64,000 nucleotides of DNA from Saccharobesus litoralis (GCF_003063625.1 NZ_CP026604.1:1364001-1428000); one strand, 5' to 3'. Shown: positions 1-9,193, counted from the first letter of the stretch. Translations and numbers: made by a program. Notes: generated by a model from the letters alone, not told the origin.

Positions 1-3000
1 AAGTCGCGTTATAGCTATGTTTTGGCGTTTCTGCGACAGGCATAGGGGTCAAAAACTTGCCTTCAACAAGTGAAGACTCCTGAGCCTCTGTTTCACTTTT
101 TTGATAAGTATAGTTAGCTGACAAGCCTAGGCCGCTAAGGAAGCCTGGTAAGAAGTCGTATACCTGACTATAACCAAGCTCGAGGCCTTCAATTGTTGCG
201 CCTTTACCATTGATTTTCTTAACAATATCAAACTCATGACAGATATCTCTAAAGTCATTGCTGATCGATAAAGGATCGCCACTAATCCAACCTAAATCTG
301 TGGTAGTACGCACCGGCGTACAACCCTCTAAACCAAAGTTGGGCGCACTTTCATCAACGGGCAGCAATAAACCACTGGCATCGAATGAACCTTGGACATT
401 TCTCAGGTCTGTGATGTATGAAATTAACGTTTCGTTATCTACGAAGTTACTCATGTCCTTTCTAAATAGCGCAAGACTTAACATAGAGACATCATTAAAA
501 TACCACTCTAATGAAAGGTCTAGGTTTTTAGATTCTAATGGCTCAAGTTGGGCGTTAAACATATTTAACACACCTTTACCGATATTTGATCTAGCTCCTC
601 CCCCCCAATAAGTTTTCCACATAGTATTGAAGTTAAAGCCCGGACGAATATCTTCAAACTCAGGACGCGTCATGGTTTTTGATACCGCGAAGCGACCAAC
701 AAACTCATCTGAAAATGCGTAGTTTAAGTTTAAGCTAGGTAAAACATTGGTATATTCATGTGAACCTTGAGTCGCAAAAGCAACACGTGAGGCATCACGC
801 GACTGTAACGATTTATAATTCCCCATATGGCCGTCAGTGCCCTGATTCCATTCATAAAAATCAGTAGCAACCGCATTAGGATCTGTTGTCCAGTTGTGAT
901 CATTAGTCACCTGCACGTCAGCATAGCGCCACATAGTATTCCAACCAGGGTTTACGGTATCGCCCCAGCCAGGTACAACAGCAACAAATGGTGTACCATT
1001 AGCTTGTGACTCAGCCCATGCTGCATAGTTAGGATCATGACAGGCATCTTGCACACCATCGCCATTTTGATCGAACATAGGAATGCGCGTCCAATCAGCT
1101 GGGTTGTTAGATCCGTTGGTATTCCAACCACGACCATCAATACGTGACAGCTTTTGCTCTATTTGCGTTGGTGAATCAGGGTTTGCATAAGTCGGTTGAG
1201 GACATGCTGGTAAACTCGTATCGCGCAATTGACTTAAGGTTTTCCAATCAAATTCAGTTTCATCGGCATGTTGTGGGAAGTCATGGAATTGACCACCAGA
1301 AAAACCACTAGATTCCACTTCGGTTTTAACATAACGCACACCTAAATCACCGGTTAAGCGGTCATCGAGTAATGAGAAATTAGCTTTTAAGTAAAGTGAT
1401 CCTGTGTCCATTTCAACCGAGCGTGTTTCACTGTCATCAGCATTACGCGCAACACGGTCGTCATCCATTGCAAGATGGAATGCTTTCCAAACGTCAATCG
1501 TTGTAATGTCATCCGTTACGCCTGGCTGAGCTAGATCAAGGCTTTCCATAAAGTCGTCATACTTTTGACCACCTTCAGCCAAAATATCACGCGCTAGAAT
1601 TTCATTAATAGGGCCTGCCGGTTGACCTAACAAACGACCGTCTTCACCTCGTGGTGAATCACTCTTAGTAATTGAAGCAAATTGATAACTTTGGTCATCA
1701 ACAAACTTTGAGCGGCTAGTGAACTTAGCACCAAATTCAACGGTAGTAATACCAAACGCATCTAAGTCAAAATCAAAATCAATTTGTGCGTTTTGAATTG
1801 TGTCTTCAACTTGTCTATCGGCTTGACTGATAGAACCCATATGGAAGCTATTATCATCGGAAGGATTAAAACCAGTTAAAGAGATATTGTCTCGCCAACC
1901 TTCAACAAGGTTGCCGTCGTCATCTTTAGTATCACCAATATTTTGACCAAGGATAATGTCGTGCGTACCCGCAATCATCACACACTTACCCGAAGTACAA
2001 TCATAGCCAACAGGCTGAATATCCGCTCCAGCTAAATATTGCAAAGCTTTATTGGTCTGCTTAAAGTTTTGTAAGTTAGCGTATAAATTAGGCAAGCTTT
2101 CTGAGGTACTTTCCGACATACCAACCAAAGCTTCCATACGCAATGTATCAGTTAGCTCAGTTTTAAAGCTTAACGTCGCATTAAAGTTTTCGTTCTCTGT
2201 ACCACCATCCGAGCGACTAATATCCCCAGCACCGTATCTGTCTATACGCTTAGTAAAAGTGTAAGTATCAGTGTCGACTGTGTACCAATCTTCTTGCGGG
2301 TCGGTAAAAGGGGCATACACAGGATTACCAAAATCATCAGTAACATTAGTTACTAACTCGCCTTCTACAAAGTTATCTCCGGGTGGGAAACGAGAACGAA
2401 TAGAGTCAAAAGTGCGTTCTTGAGTTTGCTTACTATAGGTTAAGTTAAGCATTAACTCGCTAACATCAGTCGGTAAGAACTGAATACCAAGAGAACCACC
2501 TTGCCTATCACTGGTGTTTTGGTTTAGACGATAGTTAATCGCATTAGGCTGCATCACTTTGAAATTTGAGATGATGTCACCATTTTGATCACGAGCAACG
2601 CGGATAACATCTGAAGTTTCCCAAATCCCCGTAATCATTTGATCTTTACGATAGGCATTGGTTTCTGAATAAACCGTTGCTGCAACACCTAGGGTTTCAT
2701 CTAAGAATTTTTTAGTACCCGATAGTTGTAACTTGTAGTTAGCTTCTTCAGAAAAATCACTGTAACGACCTTGGAGTGTGGCCGATAACACTTCGTTTGA
2801 TAAATCTAACGGGCGAGTCGTTACAAGATTTACGTTTGCACCTAATGAGCCTTCATCATGATCAGCACTTGGCGTTTTAACAACTTCTAATTTAGAAAGA
2901 ATATCAGCAGAGAACGAACTTAAATCAACCGCTTGGTTAAAGTCGGTAGACGATAATTGCTGGCCATTTAATGAAATATTGTTTTGGTTAGCTGACGCAC

Positions 3001-3313
3001 CACGCACGGTAATTTGCGTACCTTCACCGTCGCGACTGACTACCGAAACACCCGTTACACGGCCTAAAGCATCTGCGATATTTTGGTCAGTATTTTTACC
3101 AATATCTTCGGCGTTGATGGTATCAATAACACCACTGGCGTATTTTTTGTCATTTATCGATTTAATTAAGCTACCTTTAAAACCGGTAACTTCGATAACT
3201 TCAGTGTCATCGTCTTCTTCTTTTTCGTTTGCATAAGCCATCATACTTGCGCTGCTAGCAAGTATTGCTAGCGATAAGGCGCTAAGCTTAAAGCGTTCTC
3301 TCGTGTTAGACAT
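1..3313 (-). CDS. TonB-dependent receptor, 5' part (runs off the left edge)
   Basis: An open frame on the minus strand runs from an ATG at 3313 to the window edge, giving about 1,100 residues without a stop. The start is preceded by AGGAGACAC, a good ribosome binding site. Residues 1-30 form a signal peptide ending near AYANE. A TonB-box-like EVIEVTGF follows, then a plug domain with DALGRVTGV and ITVRGA motifs and a long beta-barrel rich in aromatic residues. The N-terminal layout is that of the large Xanthomonas/Caulobacter-type receptors (TIGR01782), which import oligosaccharides or other bulky ligands across the outer membrane. The substrate cannot be read from the sequence. A segment with DCTSGKC also occurs in the receptor at the right end of the window. 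The divergent GntR-type gene is a candidate regulator. The C-terminus lies outside the window. Confidence 0.93.
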   Translation of the reverse strand, partial: MSNTRERFKLSALSLAILASSASMMAYANEKEEDDDTEVIEVTGFKGSLIKSINDKKYASGVIDTINAEDIGKNTDQNIADALGRVTGVSVVSRDGEGTQITVRGASANQNNISLNGQQLSSTDFNQAVDLSSFSADILSKLEVVKTPSADHDEGSLGANVNLVTTRPLDLSNEVLSATLQGRYSDFSEEANYKLQLSGTKKFLDETLGVAATVYSETNAYRKDQMITGIWETSDVIRVARDQNGDIISNFKVMQPNAINYRLNQNTSDRQGGSLGIQFLPTDVSELMLNLTYSKQTQERTFDSIRSRFPPGDNFVEGELVTNVTDDFGNPVYAPFTDPQEDWYTVDTDTYTFTKRIDRYGAGDISRSDGGTENENFNATLSFKTELTDTLRMEALVGMSESTSESLPNLYANLQNFKQTNKALQYLAGADIQPVGYDCTSGKCVMIAGTHDIILGQNIGDTKDDDGNLVEGWRDNISLTGFNPSDDNSFHMGSISQADRQVEDTIQNAQIDFDFDLDAFGITTVEFGAKFTSRSKFVDDQSYQFASITKSDSPRGEDGRLLGQPAGPINEILARDILAEGGQKYDDFMESLDLAQPGVTDDITTIDVWKAFHLAMDDDRVARNADDSETRSVEMDTGSLYLKANFSLLDDRLTGDLGVRYVKTEVESSGFSGGQFHDFPQHADETEFDWKTLSQLRDTSLPACPQPTYANPDSPTQIEQKLSRIDGRGWNTNGSNNPADWTRIPMFDQNGDGVQDACHDPNYAAWAESQANGTPFVAVVPGWGDTVNPGWNTMWRYADVQVTNDHNWTTDPNAVATDFYEWNQGTDGHMGNYKSLQSRDASRVAFATQGSHEYTNVLPSLNLNYAFSDEFVGRFAVSKTMTRPEFEDIRPGFNFNTMWKTYWGGGARSNIGKGVLNMFNAQLEPLESKNLDLSLEWYFNDVSMLSLALFRKDMSNFVDNETLISYITDLRNVQGSFDASGLLLPVDESAPNFGLEGCTPVRTTTDLGWISGDPLSISNDFRDICHEFDIVKKINGKGATIEGLELGYSQVYDFLPGFLSGLGLSANYTYQKSETEAQESSLVEGKFLTPMPVAETPKHSYNAT

Positions 3314-3466
3314 ATGTGTCTCCTAAAAGAAATTGTTCCAAGCTTAAATAGCTAAGCTAATTTGCTATTTAAACTCACAAGTTGTGCCGTAAATTATTAT
3401 TTTCAGTTCTACTATTTTGCGAACTGTATAAATATTCTACCTAAATAAGATTAATGTCAATATTTC

Positions 3467-3478
3467 ATTGTTAACAAT
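3467..3478. promoter_or_regulatory. Palindrome ATTGTTAACAAT upstream of the TonB receptor
   Basis: A perfect 12-bp palindrome lies about 150 bp upstream of the receptor start. A related imperfect palindrome, CATTGTTGACAATG, is at 3541-3554. The identical 12-mer recurs at 4610-4621 beyond the GntR gene. Repeated AT-rich palindromes of this kind are typical operators of GntR or LacI family regulators, but which protein binds is inference. The rest of 3314-3883 is AT-rich and without a convincing gene. Confidence 0.4.
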
Positions 3479-3851
3479 TTTACTAAAACAATGTTTATTT
3501 TTTGACATTTGTCGATTAGGTATTGGAGGAAGAAGATCGCCATTGTTGACAATGTAATTGTTGATTTCACTGCGATACAGTGTAGTACACAGATATCTGT
3601 CTTGCTGTAAAAACCCCAATCATTTCTCAAACCTGTAAAGTAATGTTTACAAACCACTGATTTTTCGGAAAAAATATTTTTTAAATAAATTCACCATCAA
3701 GTGTCAAAACAAAACATTAACAACAGTCGACAATTAAATAACGACGATTCATTAGCAAAATAGGACGGTTAAGCTAAGCTTTTAACTAGGTATTACTTTA
3801 AGTATGTTGTTAACAAAACCTTAAAATAACCTAATTATTGATATATACTGT

Positions 3852-3867
3852 TTAATGTATACATTAA
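3852..3867. promoter_or_regulatory. Perfect 16-bp palindrome before the GntR gene (probable operator)
   Basis: TTAATGTATACATTAA is a perfect inverted repeat 16 bp upstream of the GntR-family start codon at 3884. Regulators of the GntR/FCD group commonly bind short palindromes containing GTATAC-type centres and autoregulate, so this is a likely autoregulatory operator. It overlaps where a promoter or 5' leader would be. Confidence 0.5.
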
Positions 3868-3883
3868 GGTATGAGATTAAACG

Positions 3884-4489
3884 ATGACTACAGCCAAAAT
3901 TATCCCTATTCGAGAGCAGATCGCCGATATTATGCGCTCGGACATTATTTCCGGTGAATTAACACCAGGTGAAAAATTAAATGAGCAAGAATTGGCTGCT
4001 CGTTTTGGTGTTTCACGTGGTCCCATCCGTGATGTGTTACTTAAACTAGCAAAAGAAGGCCTAGTGGTAAGTAAAACCAATATCGGGACTTATGTTGCTG
4101 CACCTCTAAGCAACGAAATGCAGAAGGTTTTGATGGACATTCGTATTCGTATTGAAGAGTTTGCGGTACGCCATATAGAAGACAAAGCCAATGAGAATGA
4201 TCTGCAAGCCTTAGCCGATATCATTGACCGTATGCGTCAGCATTATGAACGTGAAGAATTTACTGACTTAACCAAAGCTGATATTGATTTCCATCAGTTT
4301 TATGTGGAGTTAGCCGGTGGTGATGACTTACTCAATATATGGTATCCAATTGTGATGCGTATGCGTATGAATTACGATCGTATTGAGCGCAAAGAAACCT
4401 TAGTCGAAGAGCATCAAGCCATTTTAGATGGCATAAAAAGTAAAGATTCAAAAGCTGCTATTGCGGCCATACGTAATAATATAAAGTAA
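3884..4489 (+). CDS. GntR family transcriptional regulator, FCD subgroup
   Basis: This 201-residue protein has an N-terminal GntR winged helix (about residues 5-72: REQIADIMRSDIISGELTPG, then ELAARFGVSRGPIRDVLLKL and EGLV...GTYVA). A helical FCD effector-binding domain follows (about 75-195), with the metal or ligand-binding pattern D-x-x-F-H around DIDFHQFY and a later EEHQAILDGI. FCD regulators respond to small carboxylates or sugar acids and usually repress uptake and catabolic genes. The gene is divergent from the large TonB receptor to its left, and palindromes sit in the shared intergenic region, so the receptor is a plausible target. The effector is unknown. The protein is slightly shorter than the family's usual 220-240 residues. 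Confidence 0.9.
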   Translation: MTTAKIIPIREQIADIMRSDIISGELTPGEKLNEQELAARFGVSRGPIRDVLLKLAKEGLVVSKTNIGTYVAAPLSNEMQKVLMDIRIRIEEFAVRHIEDKANENDLQALADIIDRMRQHYEREEFTDLTKADIDFHQFYVELAGGDDLLNIWYPIVMRMRMNYDRIERKETLVEEHQAILDGIKSKDSKAAIAAIRNNIK

Positions 4490-4609
4490 GCAGACTCTGT
4501 TTAGGCTAGGTATTAATAAAACTTAGCCTTTTCTTTATTAATCTTAGCCAATATCCACCAACTTCATTCCCACATATTAAAGCAATATATTTGTCAGTTA
4601 CCCATTTAC

Positions 4610-4621
4610 ATTGTTAACAAT
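4610..4621. promoter_or_regulatory. Second copy of palindrome ATTGTTAACAAT
   Basis: This is identical to the 12-bp palindrome at 3467-3478 and lies about 120 bp downstream of the GntR gene. It is followed by another imperfect run (AATTGTATTGTT). It could be an operator for the structured transcript proposed at 4751-4898. Binding is inference. Confidence 0.35.
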
Positions 4622-4750
4622 TAATTGTATTGTTGCATGATTATTTTCACTTACTATTTTGTTATTACTGCATAGCTTTGGTTTTAACTAAGCTGATAGC
4701 GGTTTTATATAACAATTACCCTTGCGTTTAATCGGTTTGTCGATTTGGGA

Positions 4751-4898
4751 CAAGTTGTTGTTTTTAATGGTTAATCCAACTTGAAACGCAGACACGTTTC
4801 TCTAATTGGGATGGATCCCCCCCTGTCACCTTGGGGTAGTGTGTGCATCTGTTTGTGTGTGCAGATGTTGGCCGCTTCTTTTGAAGCGGCTTTTTTTT
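4751..4898 (+). ncRNA. Candidate structured small RNA or orphan leader with terminator
   Basis: A stretch without a credible gene contains five successive hairpins: CAAGTTG/CAACTTG (4751-4757 with 4777-4783), GAAACG/CGTTTC (4783-4788 with 4795-4800), a C-run with GGGG (4817-4823 with 4833-4836), CATCTG/CAGATG (4846-4851 with 4862-4867), and a strong terminator stem followed by eight T. The first two share a base and may be alternatives. No known RNA family is recognised. It could be a small RNA, or the leader of a gene displaced by the insertions to the right. Tandem copies of CTTGCCTATACTTT follow at about 4898-4930. Confidence 0.4.
4871..4898 (+). terminator. Rho-independent terminator
   Basis: GCCGCTTC (4871-4878), loop TTTT, and GAAGCGGC (4883-4890) are followed by eight T residues. 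This is a textbook intrinsic terminator for plus-strand transcription, although no protein gene ends just before it. The GntR gene ends about 380 bp upstream. Confidence 0.8.
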
Positions 4899-5198
4899 GC
4901 CTATACTTTCTTGCCTATACTTTCTTGCCTAGGCTTTCCTACCTAGAATTAGGCCGTTTTTCCCGCCTGCGTCTATAAAAACTAATTTGCTCAACGCGAT
5001 GTGGTGAATCTTTTGTCATCGAAGCGGCTGCTTCGCAAAGCGATCGGATTTTAGGGCAGGTTTCTAGTTCCAGACGAAACCTAAGTACTTACATCCATGT
5101 CTCTTAATCACAACTTTCAAAAGCGCTCTTTTCGGTTAATGGGGGGAAATTTTATCACCGAAGCTTAGGAAAGTACCCTCGTCTTCCTCGCGCATGCG

Positions 5199-6494
5199 CT
5201 GAGGGATCCCCATTTTATGTTAAAGGCGTTAGAATTTGTTTTTGATATTCGTGTTGAAGTGAGCGTATTGCTTGCTTCAACAACCCCATCACTGTTCTCA
5301 TTCTATGTTGTACGATAATGTTTTTTGCTAACGTTAAAAACGATAAAACTCGCCGTGTTTTAATGGTGTTTGCTTGAAATTGTAAGTGCATTTTTCGCTT
5401 TTCAGCCTGATAACCCATTAGCCAAAGTACTAGAGTCGCGACATGTGAAATTAGACACAATGCACTAATTCTTCTCACTCCTTGAGTTTTACTGTGCCGC
5501 CACGAGAATCCATATCTAAGGCTTTTATCATCTCTGAAATTTTGTTCTATTTGCATTCGTTTACTGTAATAAATAACCGCAGTTTTAGCTGTTAAATCAT
5601 CATCATTTGAGACCAATAACCAAGGTTCTTTGGCTATCGATTTATACATTTTCTCAGTATCTGGATACCTTCCTTTGAGCTTCTTCCGTCCCTTAATTTT
5701 TCCTTTGTATAAGTGAAAACGACAGTTAACTCGAGTTGGCGATGTTTTGCCTAGTAAACCGCTGCCTAAGCTTTTCGGTTTCGTATTCGCACCTTTACTC
5801 AACTGACTCACGCTCTTCCATTCCTGGTCTTCAATTTTCCCTGTAATTCGCCCTCTGACTCGGCCAATATAAAACCAGCCTAGTGAATCCACTTTATGGA
5901 ACCAAGGCGTTTTAAACCCACCATCTGTGACAATATAGACTGGTTTTTCTTTGGGTAATATAGTGGCTAAATCGTCAAGAAAAGCATCGTGACTCTCATT
6001 AGTTTCTAAGTCTTCTTTTTTAACGACTTTGTTATATACCGGTATAGAACGACCATCAACTAACAGACTTGCACGAAGTAGCCAAAAATCAGCGCTACAG
6101 CATCCACTCCAATCAACACCAATAACGACTGATGGAAGAGAACCGAATAGACTGACAAATAGCTGTTTATAAACGAGTAATTCGTCGTCAGATAATGTCT
6201 TGCTCTTTAAAAATCTATCAACACGCTTTATTTTGTTTTTAACTTTCGCTTTACCAGATAAATGTCGACCTATTGAGGTTAACGTCAGTTCATTACCTTT
6301 AATGAGTGCGTCACCGCATTGAAGCAAGGTTTTCATTCGAGCTTGATTAAAGTTCTCAAGCGATTTTGTAAGAAATTTATGGCAATATTGTGTAGCAAGC
6401 ATGGTGATTTTTGTATTCTCTTTGTTGTTTGGCGATAACATAAGATCATAAATCGCCATGCTTGTCACTTCTTAAAATTTTGGGGATTCGTCAG
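5199..6494. mobile_element. IS4-family (IS10-like) insertion sequence, apparently complete
   Basis: The 1,296-bp element is bounded by imperfect terminal inverted repeats, CTGAGGGATCCCCA on the left and CTGACGAATCCCCA on the reverse complement of the right end (12/14 identical). They resemble IS10 ends (CTGA..GATCCCC). A 10-bp direct repeat CGCGCATGCG flanks it at 5189-5198 and 6495-6504, as expected for a target site duplication. It carries one intact transposase gene on the minus strand, so it may be active. Confidence 0.88.
5215..6468 (-). CDS. IS4 family transposase (IS10-like)
   Basis: This 417-residue DDE transposase catalyses cut-and-paste movement of the surrounding element. Visible signatures are the first Asp in VIGVDWSG (about residue 138), the second Asp in IVTDGGF (about 200), and the IS4-family Y-x2-R-x3-E-x6-K motif in YSKRMQIEQNFRDDK (about 312-326), which contains the catalytic Glu. 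Length and motif spacing fit the family. The frame is uninterrupted and fills the IS almost completely, starting 26 bp inside the right end. Nothing visible suggests inactivation. Confidence 0.95.
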   Translation of the reverse strand: MTSMAIYDLMLSPNNKENTKITMLATQYCHKFLTKSLENFNQARMKTLLQCGDALIKGNELTLTSIGRHLSGKAKVKNKIKRVDRFLKSKTLSDDELLVYKQLFVSLFGSLPSVVIGVDWSGCCSADFWLLRASLLVDGRSIPVYNKVVKKEDLETNESHDAFLDDLATILPKEKPVYIVTDGGFKTPWFHKVDSLGWFYIGRVRGRITGKIEDQEWKSVSQLSKGANTKPKSLGSGLLGKTSPTRVNCRFHLYKGKIKGRKKLKGRYPDTEKMYKSIAKEPWLLVSNDDDLTAKTAVIYYSKRMQIEQNFRDDKSLRYGFSWRHSKTQGVRRISALCLISHVATLVLWLMGYQAEKRKMHLQFQANTIKTRRVLSFLTLAKNIIVQHRMRTVMGLLKQAIRSLQHEYQKQILTPLT

Positions 6495-6603
6495 CGCGCA
6501 TGCGGGGATCCAGCGACTTTTGTTGGATAAACATAGTTTGGTTTAAGCAAAAGTCGAGAGTAAGCGCAGACAATGAACCATAAAACCTGAGCGAGAAGAC
6601 TAT

Positions 6604-6745
6604 ATAACCATTTACTAAATTATAGGGTCATTTTACATCGATAACCTTGTGCTAGCCGAAATAAATTCGGCCCTTGGAACAGGTCTTTAATCTTGCACTT
6701 TTTAAAATTGCTAATAAAAACGAGCTCAACATGTCATAACTTTTC
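6604..6745. repeat. Intergenic repeat copy 1 (GCCGAAATAAATTCGGC type)
   Basis: This matches the repeats at 8987-9193 (same orientation) and 13976-14169 (opposite orientation). Shared blocks are the GTGTTAGCCGAAATAAATT-like core, a GTCTTTAAT block, GCTAATAAAAACGAG and AACATGTCATAAC. It begins directly at the GACTATA end of dispersed element copy A. No coding potential is seen. Confidence 0.65.
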
Positions 6746-6828
6746 TGGAAACAGTACTCGTTTGCTTTTTTACGACTTAGGTGCTTCCAACCAATCATTT
6801 ATTTCTGCCAATATTTGCGAGTTATGCC

Positions 6829-8327
6829 AGCATAAATGCCAATGCCATTAAGTTAACGATTTTTAGTCGGATTTTTAGTCGATTGGGCTTCGCAAGCTCA
6901 GCGCTAACCAACGTTAATTTAAGAAAAGGTGAATGCTGGGGGCAAAAATATGGTAAAATAAGTGCTTAATAATTCGATGATTTTTTTGAAAAAAACGGTT
7001 GATCTAATGACACTTATCCCGCAAGAAAATTGTTCAAAATATAGCCAATCTGATAAACAACCCTGAGTTTATTGCTCGTTATAAGTCTTCTCCTAAAGAT
7101 TTTACTCGTAATCGTTCGTTAACCTTCAGTCACCTTGTCTCTTTTCTGCTGAATTTTGTAAAAGGCTCTGCTGCACAAGAGCTCGATAACTTTTTTGATA
7201 TCATTGAGCAAATCAATGGTACTTATTCTCACGTAACCGCTTCGGCTTTCACGCAAGCAAGAAAAAAGCTCGACCCCTCGGTGTTCGTTGAATTAAACCG
7301 CGTGTTAGTTAACCAATATAGTCAACATTGCCGTCAACGGTGGCATGGGTTTCGCTTACTCGCTGTTGATGGTTCAACTGTCAATCTCCCTGCAACAAAG
7401 GAACTGAAAGCCCATTACAATCCAACAGATGAAAGTCGAAAGAGACCCTTAGCCCGCCTGTCTCAGCTCTACGATATCAGTCATCGAATGACGATTGACG
7501 CGTGTATTGAGGGACATCACACAGATGAACGCACGATGGCGCTGTCACATTTACCGCATACTCAGCAAGGTGATTTGGTTATCTATGATAGAGGTTACCC
7601 AGCGTTCTATATGTTTGCTTATCATCGTCATATCGGTGTCGATTTCTGCATGCGGACGCTTTCCAACTATAACACTCAAGTTCAAAACTTCATTCAATCT
7701 GATGAGAAAGAAGAAATGGTTGAATTGCACCCGAATCGGTTTGCCATCCAGCGTTGTAAGGAGCTGGGGGTATCAATAGCACCGCTCAAGGTGAGATTAG
7801 TCAGAGTGCCACTATCAAGTGGTGAAACGGAGGTGTTAATGACGTCAGTCGATGAAGACAGATTGCCTTATGAAGAATTTCAACCCTTATATCACAAGCG
7901 TTGGGGTGTTGAAGAAGATTACAAAATCATGAAAAGTCGACTTCAAATCGAGCAATTCTCTGGGAAGTCACAGGTCGCTATCGAGCAAGATTTCTATGCA
8001 AAAGTCTTAAGTAAAAATATCACCAGCCTTTTCGTCAACGAAGCGCAGAGTACGATTGATGAAACGTTAGCGCATCGCAAGCGGCGCTATCAAATCAACT
8101 TCACAGCGGCCCTTAGTGTAATGAAGCAAAACATAATTGTGCTACTTCAACTAAAAGACATCACGTTGAAGATAAACAAACTAATATCTAAAATGCTCCG
8201 GCATACCAACGCTATCAGACCAGGCCGCTCTTTTGTTAGAAACGTTAAATTGGGAGCCAAGCATCATATGAATTATAAGCGGCCTAACTAGGCAAAGGCT
8301 TAACTTAATGACATTGGCATAAATGCT
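6829..8327. mobile_element. Second IS4-family insertion sequence
   Basis: Inverted repeats frame a plus-strand transposase. The left end reads AGCATAAATGCCAATGCCAT and continues AAGTTAA at 6829-6856; its near-perfect reverse complement is at 8300-8327, differing at three positions. That gives an element of about 1.5 kb, typical for IS4. No flanking target duplication is visible, and the transposase is frameshifted, so the copy is probably old and inactive. Confidence 0.75.
7007..8291 (+). pseudogene. IS4 family transposase, frameshifted near its 5' end
   Basis: The continuous frame from about 7011 to 8291 encodes an IS4-type transposase. It has Asp in LLAVDGSTVN, Asp in IYDRGYPAF and the Y-x2-R-x3-E-x6-K motif YHKRWGVEEDYKIMK. 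The only good start, ATG at 7007 (MTLIP...), is in a different frame, and TGA at 7008-7010 blocks the main frame just upstream. Residues such as KKIVQNIANLI and the following 85 residues continue the expected N-terminal domain, so one base was gained or lost between about 7022 and 7060. The first in-frame Met is at 7281, which would drop the N-terminal domain. A sequencing error is the alternative to a real mutation. Confidence 0.72.
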
Positions 8328-8368
8328 CATCGACGAGGTAAACTAAAACACAACATCAAAAAGAACGT

Positions 8369-8911
8369 ACCTATTTATGTACTATTGATAAAACGATAGG
8401 TAATTGGTAAACGTTAGTGAAGATCGAACTATTTTTAATCTTTCGCTATTGGTAGTTGCCCTTTTAACGCCACACGTCACAAACAGTGCCAAGTGTCCAA
8501 CCATTGGACAATTATTGATCTACGCACATATATCTTATGTTTTACCCACAGCACGTCTATTTGCAAACTTAAACCAATTAAAAACCGTATTTTTAAGTAA
8601 ATCGATCTAAATGTACCTATTTGTGTACTAATAAATTCGGCCAAGTACCTATTTATGTACTAATCCTCATTCTAGCTGCGCATTTTAGTACATAAATAGG
8701 TTCACCTAGATAATCTGAAGATCGTTTATATGTACTATTAGTACATAATTAGGTTCATTTGAGCGCTCAAAGATCGTTATCACGTACTATTAGTACATAA
8801 TTAGGTTCATTTGAGCGCTCAAAGATCGTTATTACGCACTATTAGTACATAAATAGGTACATTCTAGCGAAGTCGAGATCGCTAAAAAGCACTATTAGTA
8901 CATAAATACGT
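8369..8911. repeat. Iteron array 1, including four 52-bp periodic units
   Basis: The 16-mer ACCTATTTATGTACTA or its complement occurs at 8369, 8615 (one mismatch), 8647, 8686, 8739 and 8791 (one mismatch each), 8843 and 8896 (one mismatch). The last four share an extended unit with an AGATCG block, an ACTATTAGTACATAA core and, in two, the perfect palindrome TTTGAGCGCTCAAA. Their spacing is 52, 52 and 53 bp, about five helical turns, so bound initiator molecules would sit on one face. The same 16-mer recurs in front of rep. This array, between an IS and the 3' side of parB, probably serves incompatibility or copy control. A TGTCCAA-N3-TTGGACA palindrome is at 8494-8510. Confidence 0.85.
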
Positions 8912-8986
8912 TCTTTTGGCTTTTCAAAAACAGCAATGACAGGAGTAATTTTCAGGTTTAGGCGAGACACAAAGGTCTAGCTCCTC

Positions 8987-9193
8987 AACTCAAAAATTAT
9001 GAACGGTTGAATTTACAACCTTTGCTAAATCGTAGAGTCGGTTTTATATCGACAAACCTTGTGTTAGCCGAAATAAATTCGTCTCTGCAATGGAAGGGGG
9101 GAACGGGTCTTTAATCTCGCACGCTTTTCTACTTAGATTGCTAATAAAAACGAGTTCAACATGTCATAACCTTTGTGTCGGAATACTAGTAAT
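8987..9193. repeat. Intergenic repeat copy 2, left inverted copy flanking the replicon
   Basis: About 200 bp match, in inverted orientation, the sequence at 13976-14169. They begin with a TCAAAA...GAACGGTTGAATTTA block and end with CATGTCATAACCTTTGTGTC. By eye the identity is roughly 80-85%. The pair encloses parB, parA, the origin and rep exactly. No transposase is present, so it may be a non-autonomous element or simply an intergenic repeat family. Confidence 0.7.

Larger units (their letters stand above)
5035..6604. repeat. Dispersed TATAGTC-family element copy A, split by the IS4 element
   Basis: The piece at 5035-5100 and the piece at 6549-6604 match the two ends of the long version of the dispersed element seen complete at 34569-34840. 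The left piece carries the AAAGCGATC...TTTAGGG end and the AGTTCCAGACGAAACCTAAG module; the right piece carries AAGTCGAGAGTAAGCGC through to GACTATA. The middle is diverged and is occupied by the insertion sequence at 5199-6494. This makes the repeat older than the IS insertion. Confidence 0.6.

Noticed and set aside
4781-4978. 65-residue open frame over the hairpin region
   Set aside because: It runs through hairpins, a terminator T-run and tandem repeats, has Cys-rich low-complexity translation and no ribosome binding site.
8404-8610. 68-residue open frame between the second IS and the iterons
   Set aside because: No recognisable domain, no ribosome binding site, and it overlaps a palindrome in a repeat-rich control region.
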